Below are positions 42,473 to 51,918 of a DNA stretch of 51,918 bases, piece after piece. The stretch comes from Planctomycetota bacterium (GTDB lineage: Bacteria > Planctomycetota > UBA1135 > GCA-002748355), in the NCBI GenBank assembly GCA_024278315.1, contig JAJRTL010000369.1:1-51918 (forward strand), in the 5' to 3' direction. Within the stretch, counting starts at the first letter, position 1. Every line of letters begins with the position of its first letter. The notes below the pieces were generated by a model. That model did not search any database. It was given only the letters and a program-made list of their open reading frames with translations, and had not been told where the DNA came from. Position numbers and translations under genes: made by a program.

Positions 42473-45400
42473 ATGATGTATCGCCAGAATGGTATTGCGC
42501 CGGTCCTCGGCATCTCCCTCCTTCTTCTCTCTCTCGGCTGTCAGGGTGATGGCAAGAAGAGCCCCTTCAAGAACTTCGAGCCTGGTAGGGGTTCGAATTC
42601 GGAGCTGGCCAAGAGACTCGAAGGCGGGAGTCTCGTCGTCGACGATGCCGAGGGTGGAGTGCCGGAGATGGAGGAAGAGATAGGTGTGTCCTTTCGAGGT
42701 CTAGATGGAGCTCCCATGGAGGATTCGGCGGGGCCAGTCGTGGGGCGGGCGGAACTTCGACAGGTCGCGGGCACTCCCGGTACGCCGAACGCGCCCTCGA
42801 CGGGGACCTTCGGTTTCAGCTCGATGGGTCTCCAGAGGTTCCACGATCGAGACGGCAACGGGCTGCCGGATGGGCAGAACCTCCAGGGCAGATCAGGGCG
42901 CGGGCAGAATGGAAACGGCCAGACCGGCGGATCGCAGTTGCCACGTTCCGAGAAGAGTCTGCCAGAAGAGACCGTGACGGGGGGGGGAGACGAGGGCGAT
43001 GGCAAGTCCGGCAGCAAGAAGGCGAGCAAGCAGGCCTGGAAGAGGTCCAAGGGGCGGCCTAGCTTTGCGCGCGTCTACGTAGGGGGTGGCAACTCGCTCG
43101 AGCTCGAGCGCATGCGAATCACGATCTACCTGGATGGGCCCAGGGCTCGGACGGTCGTGGATCACATCTTCAAGAATCCACATGACAAGGCTCTGGAGGG
43201 GACCTTCGAGTACCCCCTGCCGGCAGGTGCCACGCCGAGCGCCTATGCGATGTTCGTTTCGGACCGGCAGGACAGGGCGCCTGACTTCTTCACGCGCATG
43301 CCCGGCAACGAGAAGGGCAGCGAATCGCCGCCGGCCTTCCTGGCGAACATGGCGTTCGAGGAGGGTGTGAAGCGAGTCAATGGAGAGGATTGGGGCAAGC
43401 TCCGTCAGGCGCGCGTCGTGCGCAAGAAGCGCGCGCGCCAAGTCTACGAGGAGATCACCCGTCGCCGCATCGATCCGGCGCTGCTGGAATACGCGGGTGG
43501 CAATACCTTCCGCGGGCGCGTCTTCCCTATCCCTGCGAAGGGCTATAACCGCGTCATCCTGGCCTACGAGGAAACGCTACCCCTTGGAGACGAGGGTCTG
43601 CGCTATCGCTTCGCTCTGCCCGACTGTGATCTGGGATTGCTGCACATCACCGTCAGCTCACCTGTGAAGGGCGTGCGCGAGATCGTCCTCGAGCCTGCTC
43701 CCGGAAACCAAGGCGAGGTCGTCGAGGGCCGTCGACTCCAACAGCTGGCCTGGGAGAAGGAGAAGGGGCCTGGTGGCGATCTCAGCATCCGCATCGTGCC
43801 CGAATCGAGCGAAGCACTCTGCCTCTCCGGTCCCGACCAGAGCCGGGCGCAAGGGCAAGCCTTCCTGGCGAGTCTGCATCCCAGGTTGCCCATGACGAAG
43901 ATCGGCAAGGGCACGCCGCGCGCCGTCTTCTTGTTGGACACCTCGCTCTCGGAGAGCCCCGATCGCTTCGCGGTCAACCGCAAGCTGATCCAGCGTATCC
44001 TCGAGCGCAACGACAGCATCAAGAGCTTCAACGTCCTGCTCTTCGACGTGACCGCGCGTTGGCTGCAGCCGGGCGGGTTCATCGACAACAACAAGAAGGC
44101 GCGCGGCGAAGCGCTCGCCGCGATTGACAAGGTCCTCTTGGAGGGCGCCACCGATCTCTCGGCCGCGCTCCGCAAGCTGGCAGTGATCCCCTGGATCCCC
44201 GATGCAGGCATCCTCGGCAAGATGCCTCTCGATGTCTTCCTGCTGACCGATGGGCAGATCAGCTGGGGCGAGCGCAAGCTCACACAGATCCTGGCGCCGG
44301 TCGGCAAGAACAACGGCAAGTTCCGCGCGCGCTTCTTCTGCTATCGCAATGGTCTCTCCGCCGAGAATCTAACGCTCTTCGATCAGCTGACGCGCAACGG
44401 CGGCGCGGTCTTCAATGTGTTCAGCGAGAAGGAAATCGATGCGGCAGCCTTGGCTCACCGGCGTCCGGCCTTCCTGATCGACGGCCTGCAGATCGAGGGC
44501 GTGTCGGTCCAGGACCTCCTCGTGGCCGGTCGGCGCGCAGCGCTCTACCCGGGCGGGAGCCTGCAGATCGCGGGTCGCTATGCCAAGGAAGGCAAGGCGC
44601 GCGTGAAGCTCAGCGGGACCTTAGATGGCAAGCCCTATGTCTTCGAGGCCGACTTGGGGCTGGACGGCAGCAGCGAACTGGCAGGCCGGGCCTGGGCCGA
44701 GATCGCGGTGCAGCAGATGTTGGCCCTGCAGGATCCCGAGGTGGACGACCTGGCCGTGGCCTATGCGCAGCACTTCAACATCGCCACACGAGAGACGAGC
44801 TTCCTCGTCCTGGAGACGGATGCCGACTACGAGCGGTTCGAGATTGGCAAGGAAGCCACACAGGCGCAAATCGAGGATATCGCACGCTATCTGCACGAGG
44901 CGTATCGCAAGCAGGCGCAGAAAGAGCCGAGTCGCCGGAGGGACTATGCTCGTCTCTTGGATCGTATCTCGGGTGAGACGGGACTCTTCGATGGGGGCGA
45001 GGCTCCACACGTGAAGAGGCTCTTCGAGACCTTGCAGGAGAAGGACTTCGTCCTTTCCGATGCGAAGCAGGCGGGCAGTGCCAGGCTGGATGTCCTGCCC
45101 GAGCGAGATCAAGTGCCCGAAGCCTATGCAGGTGGTTTGCGGAAGAACCGTCGGGAGCCTGCGCTGCATCTGGTTGAGGCCGAGCGTCGCGCCAAGGACG
45201 GCCAGGCCCTGGCCGCGCTGCGCGCACTCAGCAACCTCGTCGAGATCTACCCGAGCCGCAGTGACGCGTTGCGCCTGGTCGGCTATCGACTCCTCTCGAT
45301 GTCCTACCCGGGCTTTGCTGCAGCGCTCTTCGATCAGGTGCGCGAGCAGCGCCCCTTCGAGCCCCAGAGCTATCGCGACCTGGGCCGGGCGCTGGACGAG

Positions 45401-45970
45401 GCCGGTAGCTATGGCCTGGCGGCAATCCAGTACGAGATTCTGCTCGCCGGCACGTGGCATGCACGTTTCCATGCTTCGCTGCAGCTCATCGCTCGCGAGG
45501 AATACATCTCACTCATGCGTCGCACGCTGCGCGAGAAGAAGGTCAGCGGTGAGCTGCTGCAGCTCTTTGGCGAGCGCCTCGAGGCCCTGGGCACCAGCGA
45601 CGACCAGGCCGATCTGCGCGTCACGATCAGCTGGAACACCGACAACACCGACATAGACCTCTGGGTCAAGGAGCCCGGCGGCGAGGCCTGTGGCTACAGC
45701 CACAAGGAGACCAAGAACGGCGGTAAGCTGCTCGATGACCTCACGCAAGGCTATGGCCCTGAGCGCTACGTCATGAAGAAGGCTCGCAGAGGCGTCTACA
45801 CGATCCTTGTGCAGTACTACAGCCCCAACCCCAATCTGCTCGCTGGCGAGACCCACGTCGAGGTCCTCGTGACCCGCAAGGCCGGCACGCCCGAGGAGGA
45901 GACCGTGCGTTATCCCGTCATCCTGCGCAAAGCCAAGGAAGGCTACGAGGTCTGCAAGGTCCGCCTCTGA
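42473..45970 (+). CDS. Large lipoprotein with VIT, VWA and DUF2135-type domains
   Basis: Residues 1-23 form a lipoprotein signal (SLLLLSLGC, Cys 23). A Gly/Ser/Gln-rich linker reaches about 195. A VIT domain follows (about 200-400; RMRITIYLDGPRARTVVDHIFK, FEYPLPAGATPSAYAMFV). The VWA domain (about 480-660) has the MIDAS motif DTSLS and LLTDG, so it likely binds a divalent metal and a ligand. Helical TPR-like repeats appear around 900-1010. The C terminus (about 1045-1165) matches DUF2135, with DNTDIDLWVKEP. VIT-VWA proteins serve in envelope or adhesion roles; the partner here is unknown. The ATG 42473 is used because it starts the lipoprotein signal. 1165 aa. Confidence 0.88.
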   Translation: MMYRQNGIAPVLGISLLLLSLGCQGDGKKSPFKNFEPGRGSNSELAKRLEGGSLVVDDAEGGVPEMEEEIGVSFRGLDGAPMEDSAGPVVGRAELRQVAGTPGTPNAPSTGTFGFSSMGLQRFHDRDGNGLPDGQNLQGRSGRGQNGNGQTGGSQLPRSEKSLPEETVTGGGDEGDGKSGSKKASKQAWKRSKGRPSFARVYVGGGNSLELERMRITIYLDGPRARTVVDHIFKNPHDKALEGTFEYPLPAGATPSAYAMFVSDRQDRAPDFFTRMPGNEKGSESPPAFLANMAFEEGVKRVNGEDWGKLRQARVVRKKRARQVYEEITRRRIDPALLEYAGGNTFRGRVFPIPAKGYNRVILAYEETLPLGDEGLRYRFALPDCDLGLLHITVSSPVKGVREIVLEPAPGNQGEVVEGRRLQQLAWEKEKGPGGDLSIRIVPESSEALCLSGPDQSRAQGQAFLASLHPRLPMTKIGKGTPRAVFLLDTSLSESPDRFAVNRKLIQRILERNDSIKSFNVLLFDVTARWLQPGGFIDNNKKARGEALAAIDKVLLEGATDLSAALRKLAVIPWIPDAGILGKMPLDVFLLTDGQISWGERKLTQILAPVGKNNGKFRARFFCYRNGLSAENLTLFDQLTRNGGAVFNVFSEKEIDAAALAHRRPAFLIDGLQIEGVSVQDLLVAGRRAALYPGGSLQIAGRYAKEGKARVKLSGTLDGKPYVFEADLGLDGSSELAGRAWAEIAVQQMLALQDPEVDDLAVAYAQHFNIATRETSFLVLETDADYERFEIGKEATQAQIEDIARYLHEAYRKQAQKEPSRRRDYARLLDRISGETGLFDGGEAPHVKRLFETLQEKDFVLSDAKQAGSARLDVLPERDQVPEAYAGGLRKNRREPALHLVEAERRAKDGQALAALRALSNLVEIYPSRSDALRLVGYRLLSMSYPGFAAALFDQVREQRPFEPQSYRDLGRALDEAGSYGLAAIQYEILLAGTWHARFHASLQLIAREEYISLMRRTLREKKVSGELLQLFGERLEALGTSDDQADLRVTISWNTDNTDIDLWVKEPGGEACGYSHKETKNGGKLLDDLTQGYGPERYVMKKARRGVYTILVQYYSPNPNLLAGETHVEVLVTRKAGTPEEETVRYPVILRKAKEGYEVCKVRL

Positions 45971-45972
45971 CC

Positions 45973-45992
45973 CACCCGCTCGGTATCGGGTG
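45973..45992. terminator. Weak hairpin between convergent genes
   Basis: CACCCG (45973-45978) pairs with CGGGTG (45987-45992), directly after the VIT/VWA stop and 34 bases before the 3' end of the minus-strand gene. No T run. Confidence 0.3.
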
Positions 45993-46025
45993 CTCGCAAG
46001 GGGGGCAGGTCTTGTTTCACGCAGG

Positions 46026-46949
46026 TCAGGCGCCGGGGACGGCGGCGATCTTGCAGCCTGCGAGCGCGAAGAGGTAGAGGATGCGGGCGCCCTGCTTGGG
46101 GGGTGAGCCCAGCCGGACGCGGGCGGGGATCTTCCACCAGTGCTCATCCACCTTTTCGAACCGGCCGCCCAGCTCCAATGCGTATCGCTTGAGGTAGGGG
46201 CGGAGCAGGTCGGGCTTGTTGGCCTGCAGCCAGATGTGCCCTGCGAAGCCGATCTCGGTCGCTTTCCCGGTGAAGCAGTAGGACTCAATTGTGGGCGTGT
46301 GTTGATCGGGCCGGCGTTCCTGGCCCGGCTCCGCGCCGCTGTCCAGCCGCCGCATCACGATCACCGGTGCATTGGCATCGAAACCCACCGGTAGCTGGAC
46401 CGGAAGGTAAGGCTTACGCCCGGTCGATTGTTGGATGGCTGCCTCGAGGATCCCCTTCTTTCCCGATTGCATCAGGTATCGGTCTCCATGGATGGCCATC
46501 CATGGTTGGGCCAAGGGGCTGTTGTCCGGAGAAGGTGGATCCCGTCGCCAGAGGACCGAACCTCGTGAGGGGACGATTTCCTTGATGCCTGCCTTGCCGA
46601 TCTTTGGATAGGAACCCGTGGCGAGTCCGCGCGAGCCCGGGTCGTAGATCACGATTTGTTCAGCATCACCAAATCCTGGCCTCTGTGGAAAGTCCTGGTC
46701 ACTCGCCGCATAGAGGAAGAGCAGGTGCCCACCTGGGTCCATGCTGCTTGGCATGACCGTGCGCAGCATCGTGTACGCCTCGTTGATGTCCCCTAGGATC
46801 ACGCTCTCCGTGCCTTCCGGGATGTAGGTGCGTAGGACCCCGTATCGATCGGAGGGGTCGTAGTCCTGTCCTTTCGAGCCGGGGTCTGTGGCACAGGAGC
46901 CGAGCAGGGTCAGGGAGAGGATCAGAGGGCGGAGAGAATGTCTGGGCAT
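46026..46949 (-). CDS. Putative lipoprotein of unknown function
   Basis: The 307-aa product starts MPRHSLRPLILSLTLLGSCATD; LLGSC is a lipobox with Cys 19. The frame is open 48 bases further upstream but without signal features. The mature region has no recognised domain; it contains FLYAASDQDFPQRPGFGDAEQ and a WWKIPARVRLGS stretch near the C terminus, and looks globular with mixed alpha/beta. It converges with the VIT/VWA gene and faces repeat copy 6 upstream. Confidence 0.75.
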   Translation of the reverse strand: MPRHSLRPLILSLTLLGSCATDPGSKGQDYDPSDRYGVLRTYIPEGTESVILGDINEAYTMLRTVMPSSMDPGGHLLFLYAASDQDFPQRPGFGDAEQIVIYDPGSRGLATGSYPKIGKAGIKEIVPSRGSVLWRRDPPSPDNSPLAQPWMAIHGDRYLMQSGKKGILEAAIQQSTGRKPYLPVQLPVGFDANAPVIVMRRLDSGAEPGQERRPDQHTPTIESYCFTGKATEIGFAGHIWLQANKPDLLRPYLKRYALELGGRFEKVDEHWWKIPARVRLGSPPKQGARILYLFALAGCKIAAVPGA

Positions 46950-47259
46950 GCCTTGGAATCGTTGAGGGGTCGAGTGCCCAGATCCTAGCTGCCTCATCCA
47001 GGATGTCCGTCCTCAAGCAGGGTTTCTCACCGTCGCCTGGCTTGTTCTCTGGCCAAGACCCGCGAGGGGAGTGGCTCTGGCCCTGTCATGGGGCTTGCGA
47101 TAGCCCGGGTGACTCATGAGATCGTGGCATCGAGGTCATGAACCGTTCGGGAGAGATCAGGGAGAGGCCCATGGTCGTGCCATTCAGAAGGTCCTGCGCT
47201 TGCCTCTATCCAGGGCCCTCCAGTGCCTGGCAGCTCTGCGGTCGCTATGCTGATCGCAC
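46950..47259. other. Divergent intergenic region upstream of the sulfatase
   Basis: No gene is evident. It holds repeat copy 6 at 47104-47151; no clear promoter was identified for either neighbour. Confidence 0.45.
47104..47151. repeat. Minimal inverted-repeat element, copy 6 (48 bp, termini only)
   Basis: Left terminus CCCGGGTGACTCATGAGATC; right terminus, read on the reverse strand, CCCGAACGGTTCATGACC. About 6 bases separate the arms. It has exactly the same length as copy 5 but a different base variation. It lies 108 bases upstream of the sulfatase ATG. Confidence 0.75.
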
Positions 47260-48642
47260 ATGAGAAAACCACCAAGAGCCCTCGGGCTGGTCCTGGCCTC
47301 GACTCTGGCATTTTCGCTCCTCTTCGTCGACGCAGCGATGGCCCAAGGGCCGCAGGCCTCGATCGCCAAATCTCGGGGACCCAACATCGTGGTCCTCTTC
47401 ATGGACGACGGGGGTTATGGCGATCTGGGATGCTACGGCCATCCTACGATCCGAACGCCGAACCTGGATCGCATGGCAGCAGAAGGTATGCGATTCACGC
47501 AGTTCTATTCGGCATCGGGCGCCTGCACGGCGAGTCGGTATGCCTTGCTGACCGGTCGACTCCCGGTGCGCAGCGGATTCGCCTGGGTGCTCAACCCTCG
47601 CTCCAAGCGTGGCCTGCATCCCAAGGAAGTGACCATCGCCGAAGGTCTCAAGAGCAAGGGCTATGCGACGGCCGTCTTCGGCAAATGGCACCTTGGGCAC
47701 CAACGGAAATACCTGCCCTTGCAGCATGGCTTCGATGAATACTACGGTCTTCCCTACAGCAACGACATGCTGCCGCCCAGATCGCCGCCAATGCCACTCA
47801 TCGAGAACAACGAGGTCGTCAAGACCAACCCGGACCAGACCCTGTTGACACAGGCGTACACCGAGCATGCGATCGACTTCATCACGCGTCACAAGGAGGG
47901 ACCCTTCTTCCTCTATCTCCCCTATGCCATGCCGCACATCCCACTGCATCCTGGCAAGGCCTTCGCGGGCAGGTCTACCCGCGGCACCTACGGCGACGTC
48001 ATCGAGGAGATCGACTGGAGCGTGGGGCTGATCCTGGATACCTTGCGCAAGCAGGGGCTCTCCCAAAAGACGCTGGTGCTGTTCACGAGCGACAACGGTC
48101 CGTGGATCATCAAGGGAAAGCGGGGTGGCTCCTCGGGTCTGCTCCGCGACGGCAAGGGCAGCACCTGGGAAGGTGGCATGCGCGAACCCGCCATCGCCTG
48201 GTGGCCTGGGACCGTGCCTGCGGGCCAGGTCGAGCAGCGCGTGGCCTGCACGATCGATGTGCTCCCCACGGCTTTCGAGCTGGCCGGCGTTGATCTACCG
48301 ACCGACCGCAGTCTGGATGGAGAGAGCCTTGTGTCCGTGCTCCGCGGCAACCGACCGGGGGCGGCGCATCGCCCCTTCTTCTACTATGGGCCTGGCAACC
48401 GCCTGCATGCTGTGCGCAAGGGTCCATGGAAACTGCATATCAAGACCTCGAGCCAGACGCGAAAGAAGTACTTCGATGGCAAGCTCCCCCTCCTCTTCCA
48501 GCTGGATGAGGATCCCTCGGAGAAGTACGACCTCGCGGACAAGGAGCCCGAGGTCGTCCAGGAGCTCACCGAGTTATTGGAACAGCATCGGAAGCAGGTC
48601 GTAGCCGAGGGCAACTACTTCAAGCCCGGTACGATCAAATGA
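47260..48642 (+). CDS. Type I sulfatase (formylglycine-dependent)
   Basis: Sulfatases hydrolyse sulfate esters using a formylglycine made from Cys or Ser. The signature CTASRYALLTGR starts at C89 (Cys-type; Ala replaces the usual Pro, which is tolerated in many members). D49-D50 in FMDDGGYGDLG are calcium ligands; GKWHLGH (about 144-150) and DNGPW (about 281-285) are the other conserved motifs. A signal peptide ends about residue 28 (AMAQG). The product has 460 aa, a typical length for arylsulfatases acting on carbohydrate sulfates; its substrate is unknown. It needs a formylglycine-generating enzyme encoded elsewhere. It converges with the di-heme peroxidase gene. Confidence 0.94.
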   Translation: MRKPPRALGLVLASTLAFSLLFVDAAMAQGPQASIAKSRGPNIVVLFMDDGGYGDLGCYGHPTIRTPNLDRMAAEGMRFTQFYSASGACTASRYALLTGRLPVRSGFAWVLNPRSKRGLHPKEVTIAEGLKSKGYATAVFGKWHLGHQRKYLPLQHGFDEYYGLPYSNDMLPPRSPPMPLIENNEVVKTNPDQTLLTQAYTEHAIDFITRHKEGPFFLYLPYAMPHIPLHPGKAFAGRSTRGTYGDVIEEIDWSVGLILDTLRKQGLSQKTLVLFTSDNGPWIIKGKRGGSSGLLRDGKGSTWEGGMREPAIAWWPGTVPAGQVEQRVACTIDVLPTAFELAGVDLPTDRSLDGESLVSVLRGNRPGAAHRPFFYYGPGNRLHAVRKGPWKLHIKTSSQTRKKYFDGKLPLLFQLDEDPSEKYDLADKEPEVVQELTELLEQHRKQVVAEGNYFKPGTIK

Positions 48643-48671
48643 CCCGGTCCGCCATTGGCGGGACCAGGTCA
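48640..48671. terminator. Hairpin terminator after the sulfatase
   Basis: TGACC, GGTCC and GCC pair with GGC, GGACC and GGTCA around ATT, with small bulges. A second GC-rich hairpin (GGCTCCCCCC with GGGGGGCC) follows, near the 3' end of the minus-strand peroxidase. Confidence 0.55.
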
Positions 48672-48723
48672 TGGGCTCCCCCCGGCCCCCGGCCTCGGGA
48701 GTGGGGGGCCTTGCGAGCGAGAT

Positions 48724-49701
48724 CTACTGCGGGGACGAACGCAGCTCGCCAGTCAGGCTCTTCAAGAAGGCCACGATGCTCTTGAGCTTCTTGGGGCTCA
48801 GTCCCTTGCCGAGCTGATTCCAGGCCATCATCTTGGTGACCTCCTCCAGCGTCGCTATGGATCCGTCATGGAGGTAGGGAGCCGTCTTCTCGACGTTCAG
48901 CAGGCTGGATGCCTTGAAGATGAACTTGTCCGATTCCTGCTTGGTCTCCTGGTAGCGCCCCAGATCCTTGCTGTCGTACGCATAGACCAGACCCAGTTTC
49001 ATGAGCATCTGGCCCCCGACCATGCGGCTCGAGTGGCAGGTCGTGCAACCCACGTCGACGAACTCGATCAGGCCCTGCTTCTCCTCGTTGGTCAGGGCGT
49101 TCTTGTCTCCGTCCAGGAAGCGGTCGAAGCGCGACTTCGTCACCAGCGTGCGCTCGAAGGCGCCGATCGCGTGACCGATGTTCTCGAAGGTCAGCGCGTT
49201 CTTCTCCTTGGGGAAGGCCTTGGCGAAAGCCGCGACGGTGGCGGGGTCCTTCTTCAGGATGGCCACTGCGTCGGCCTCCGTCTTGATGCCGTGCTCGATG
49301 GGGTTGAGCAGTGGGCCGAGGGCCTGCGTTTCGACTGTGGCCGCGCGTCCGTCCCAGAACTGGCTCACCTGGCGGAAGGCGTTGAGCGAACTCGGCGAGT
49401 TGCGGGTGCCCATCTGTCCGCCCACACCGGGCGACGTAGGCTTGTTGTCGACGCCGTAGGTGTCGAGGCTGTGGCAGCTGGCACAGGAGATCGAGCCGTC
49501 GCTGGAGAGGCGCTTGTCGTGGTAGAGCGCTTCTCCCAGCGTCACCATCTCTGGCGTGTTGGCCTTGACGGCCGGGGGGGTGATCGGGGCGGCCTTGAAG
49601 AAGGCGAGCTTCTCGGCGGGAACATGGACTTCGGTGGGGCCTCCGCAGGCGGCGAGGGTGGTGCCGAGGGTCAGGACGAGGGTGAGGGACTTGCGATTCA
49701 C
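48724..49701 (-). CDS. Di-heme cytochrome c peroxidase-type lipoprotein
   Basis: Bacterial di-heme peroxidases (CcpA/MauG family) use two c-type hemes to reduce hydrogen peroxide or oxidise a partner. Two heme motifs are visible: CASCH (C73, C76, H77) and CTTCH (C219, C222, H223). The intervening segments RNSPSSLNAFRQVSQFWDGRA (part of about 100-120) and PLLNPIEHG are family hallmarks. The signal ends TTLAACGG, so C19 is probably lipidated, which would place it on a membrane facing the periplasm. The GTG start at 49701 is chosen because AAGG lies about 9 bases upstream and the signal begins there; the frame is open far upstream. 325 aa. Confidence 0.93.
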   Translation of the reverse strand: MNRKSLTLVLTLGTTLAACGGPTEVHVPAEKLAFFKAAPITPPAVKANTPEMVTLGEALYHDKRLSSDGSISCASCHSLDTYGVDNKPTSPGVGGQMGTRNSPSSLNAFRQVSQFWDGRAATVETQALGPLLNPIEHGIKTEADAVAILKKDPATVAAFAKAFPKEKNALTFENIGHAIGAFERTLVTKSRFDRFLDGDKNALTNEEKQGLIEFVDVGCTTCHSSRMVGGQMLMKLGLVYAYDSKDLGRYQETKQESDKFIFKASSLLNVEKTAPYLHDGSIATLEEVTKMMAWNQLGKGLSPKKLKSIVAFLKSLTGELRSSPQ

Positions 49702-49793
49702 AGGTGGACCTTTCTTGATTCTGGGGGATTGGCGCGTGGTTCGAATCCCTTGGAGCCACGATTGGCATCTGCGGTTCCGCAATTGTGAGTAGG

Positions 49794-51392
<1,599 letters not shown>

Positions 51393-51464
51393 ATCCAGCA
51401 GGATAAAGTTATATCTTAATGGCGCAATCAGAAGGTTTTCACTGGAGAGTCAGCCTGTTAATGG

Positions 51465-51478
51465 ATGACGTAAGTCAT
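51465..51478. promoter_or_regulatory. Inverted repeat upstream of the rtcB promoter
   Basis: ATGAC-GTAA-GTCAT lies 46 bases upstream of the -24 element. TTAATGG occurs at its left side (51459) and again at 51416. It may be part of the RtcR binding region; this is inference. Confidence 0.4.
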
Positions 51479-51521
51479 GGAATGCCTGTTGGATACGGGT
51501 TTTCTTCGGAAATGTCCATCA

Positions 51522-51538
51522 GCGGCACAGCTTCTGCT
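51522..51538 (+). promoter_or_regulatory. Sigma54 (-24/-12) promoter of rtcB
   Basis: GCGGCACAGCTTCTGCT contains GG (51524-51525) and GC (51536-51537) with exactly 10 bases between, and matches GGCAC and TGCT of the sigma54 consensus. The likely transcript start is near 51549, 41 bases before the rtcB ATG. The neighbouring activator RtcR has the GAFTGA loop required for this polymerase form. Confidence 0.8.
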
Positions 51539-51589
51539 TTCTTCCCCGCACAAGCTCCGGGACGATGAGCCCGGGCGGAGCGGACGCAC

Positions 51590-51918
51590 ATGACGAACTA
51601 CCAACTCCTGAAGACCGACAGCTCGACTCCAATCAAGGCCTGGGTGAGAGGTGTGAGCCTCGACGAGGGCGCACGGCGCCAGCTCGAGAACGTGGCCCTG
51701 CTCCCGATCATCCACAAGTGGGTGGCCGCGATGCCCGACGTGCATTGGGGCATCGGCGCGACCGTGGGCTCGGTGATCCCGACGCTGGGCGCGATCATCC
51801 CGGCGGCGGTCGGCGTGGACATCGGCTGCGGCATGATGGCCGTGCAGACGAGCCTCGATGCCAAGGATCTGCCCGACGATCTCAAGAAGATCCGCGCGGC
51901 GATCGAGAAGGCCGTGCC
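51590..51918 (+). CDS. rtcB: RtcB, RNA 3'-phosphate ligase (5' part, cut by window end)
   Basis: RtcB joins 2',3'-cyclic phosphate or 3'-phosphate RNA ends to 5'-OH ends with GTP and manganese. The 109 visible codons include IHKWVAAMPDVHWGIGATVG (about 41-60) and GVDIGCGMMAV (about 75-85); the metal-binding D and C of the latter are the family's catalytic hallmark. The remainder, about 280-300 residues, lies beyond the window. It is transcribed away from rtcR under the sigma54 promoter. Confidence 0.95.
   Translation, partial: MTNYQLLKTDSSTPIKAWVRGVSLDEGARRQLENVALLPIIHKWVAAMPDVHWGIGATVGSVIPTLGAIIPAAVGVDIGCGMMAVQTSLDAKDLPDDLKKIRAAIEKAV

Noticed and set aside
16823-47151. The repeated sequences as a CRISPR array
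   Set aside because: Copies are kilobases apart, differ in orientation and length, and no cas genes are present.
49735-49765. GGTTCGAATCCC resembling a tRNA T-arm
   Set aside because: The bases flanking the loop do not form the 5-bp stem, and no acceptor, anticodon or D arms fit around it.

Overview
The window is about 60% GC, with densely packed genes on both strands and many exported or lipoprotein-type products. The mix includes a type I sulfatase, a VIT/VWA lipoprotein, HEAT-like secreted proteins, secreted proteins with no recognisable family, several bacterial enhancer-binding proteins, and an envelope TamA/TamB pair showing a diderm cell. This looks most like an environmental Planctomycetota-type bacterium; Myxococcota or a related diderm lineage cannot be excluded. 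The taxon call is inference, since no rRNA or ribosomal marker is present.

Layout. 416-2166 (+): a zinc-reduced DnaJ/CbpA-like co-chaperone overlapping a CbpM-like modulator, then a VOC-fold protein. 2215-3741 (-): an exported M16 peptidase with a C-terminal membrane anchor. 3984-15439 (+): one tight operon nuoA-B-C-D-H-I-J-K-L-M-N, the 11-subunit core of complex I without the NADH-oxidising subunits NuoE, F and G. 15564-18965: three exported proteins of unknown function, the first with an apparent frameshift after its signal peptide. 19142-26484 (-): a CCA-adding-type nucleotidyltransferase, TamB and TamA. 26631-30800: a HEAT-like protein, a histone-deacetylase-fold hydrolase, a charged protein with an amber codon in its signal peptide, and a secreted protein. 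31729-34747: an orphan adenine DNA methyltransferase and an FHA-GAF-sigma54 activator. 34849-38433 (+): three overlapping genes for a MEMO-family protein, a GT4 glycosyltransferase and EboE. 38667-46949: a glycine-rich secreted protein, two small lipoproteins and a large VIT/VWA/DUF2135 lipoprotein. 47260-49701: a sulfatase and a di-heme peroxidase. 49794-51918: rtcR diverging from rtcB (cut by the window end), with a good sigma54 promoter between them.

The most striking non-coding feature is a dispersed intergenic repeat family with terminal inverted repeats near CCCGRANGATTCATGA. There are two full copies of about 220 bp (29 kb and 41 kb regions have one shortened and one full; 31 kb is full), two shortened copies of 145 and 191 bp, and two 48-bp copies that consist only of the two termini. 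The two full copies are flanked by direct CTAA repeats. This looks like a MITE-like mobile element and its deletion derivatives, perhaps also a structured RNA. No transposase gene is visible in the window.

Three reading-frame irregularities were seen: the signal-peptide frameshift near 15650, the in-frame TAG at 28563, and a coding-like in-frame tail after the nuoA stop. No tRNA, rRNA, CRISPR array, prophage or restriction endonuclease was recognised.
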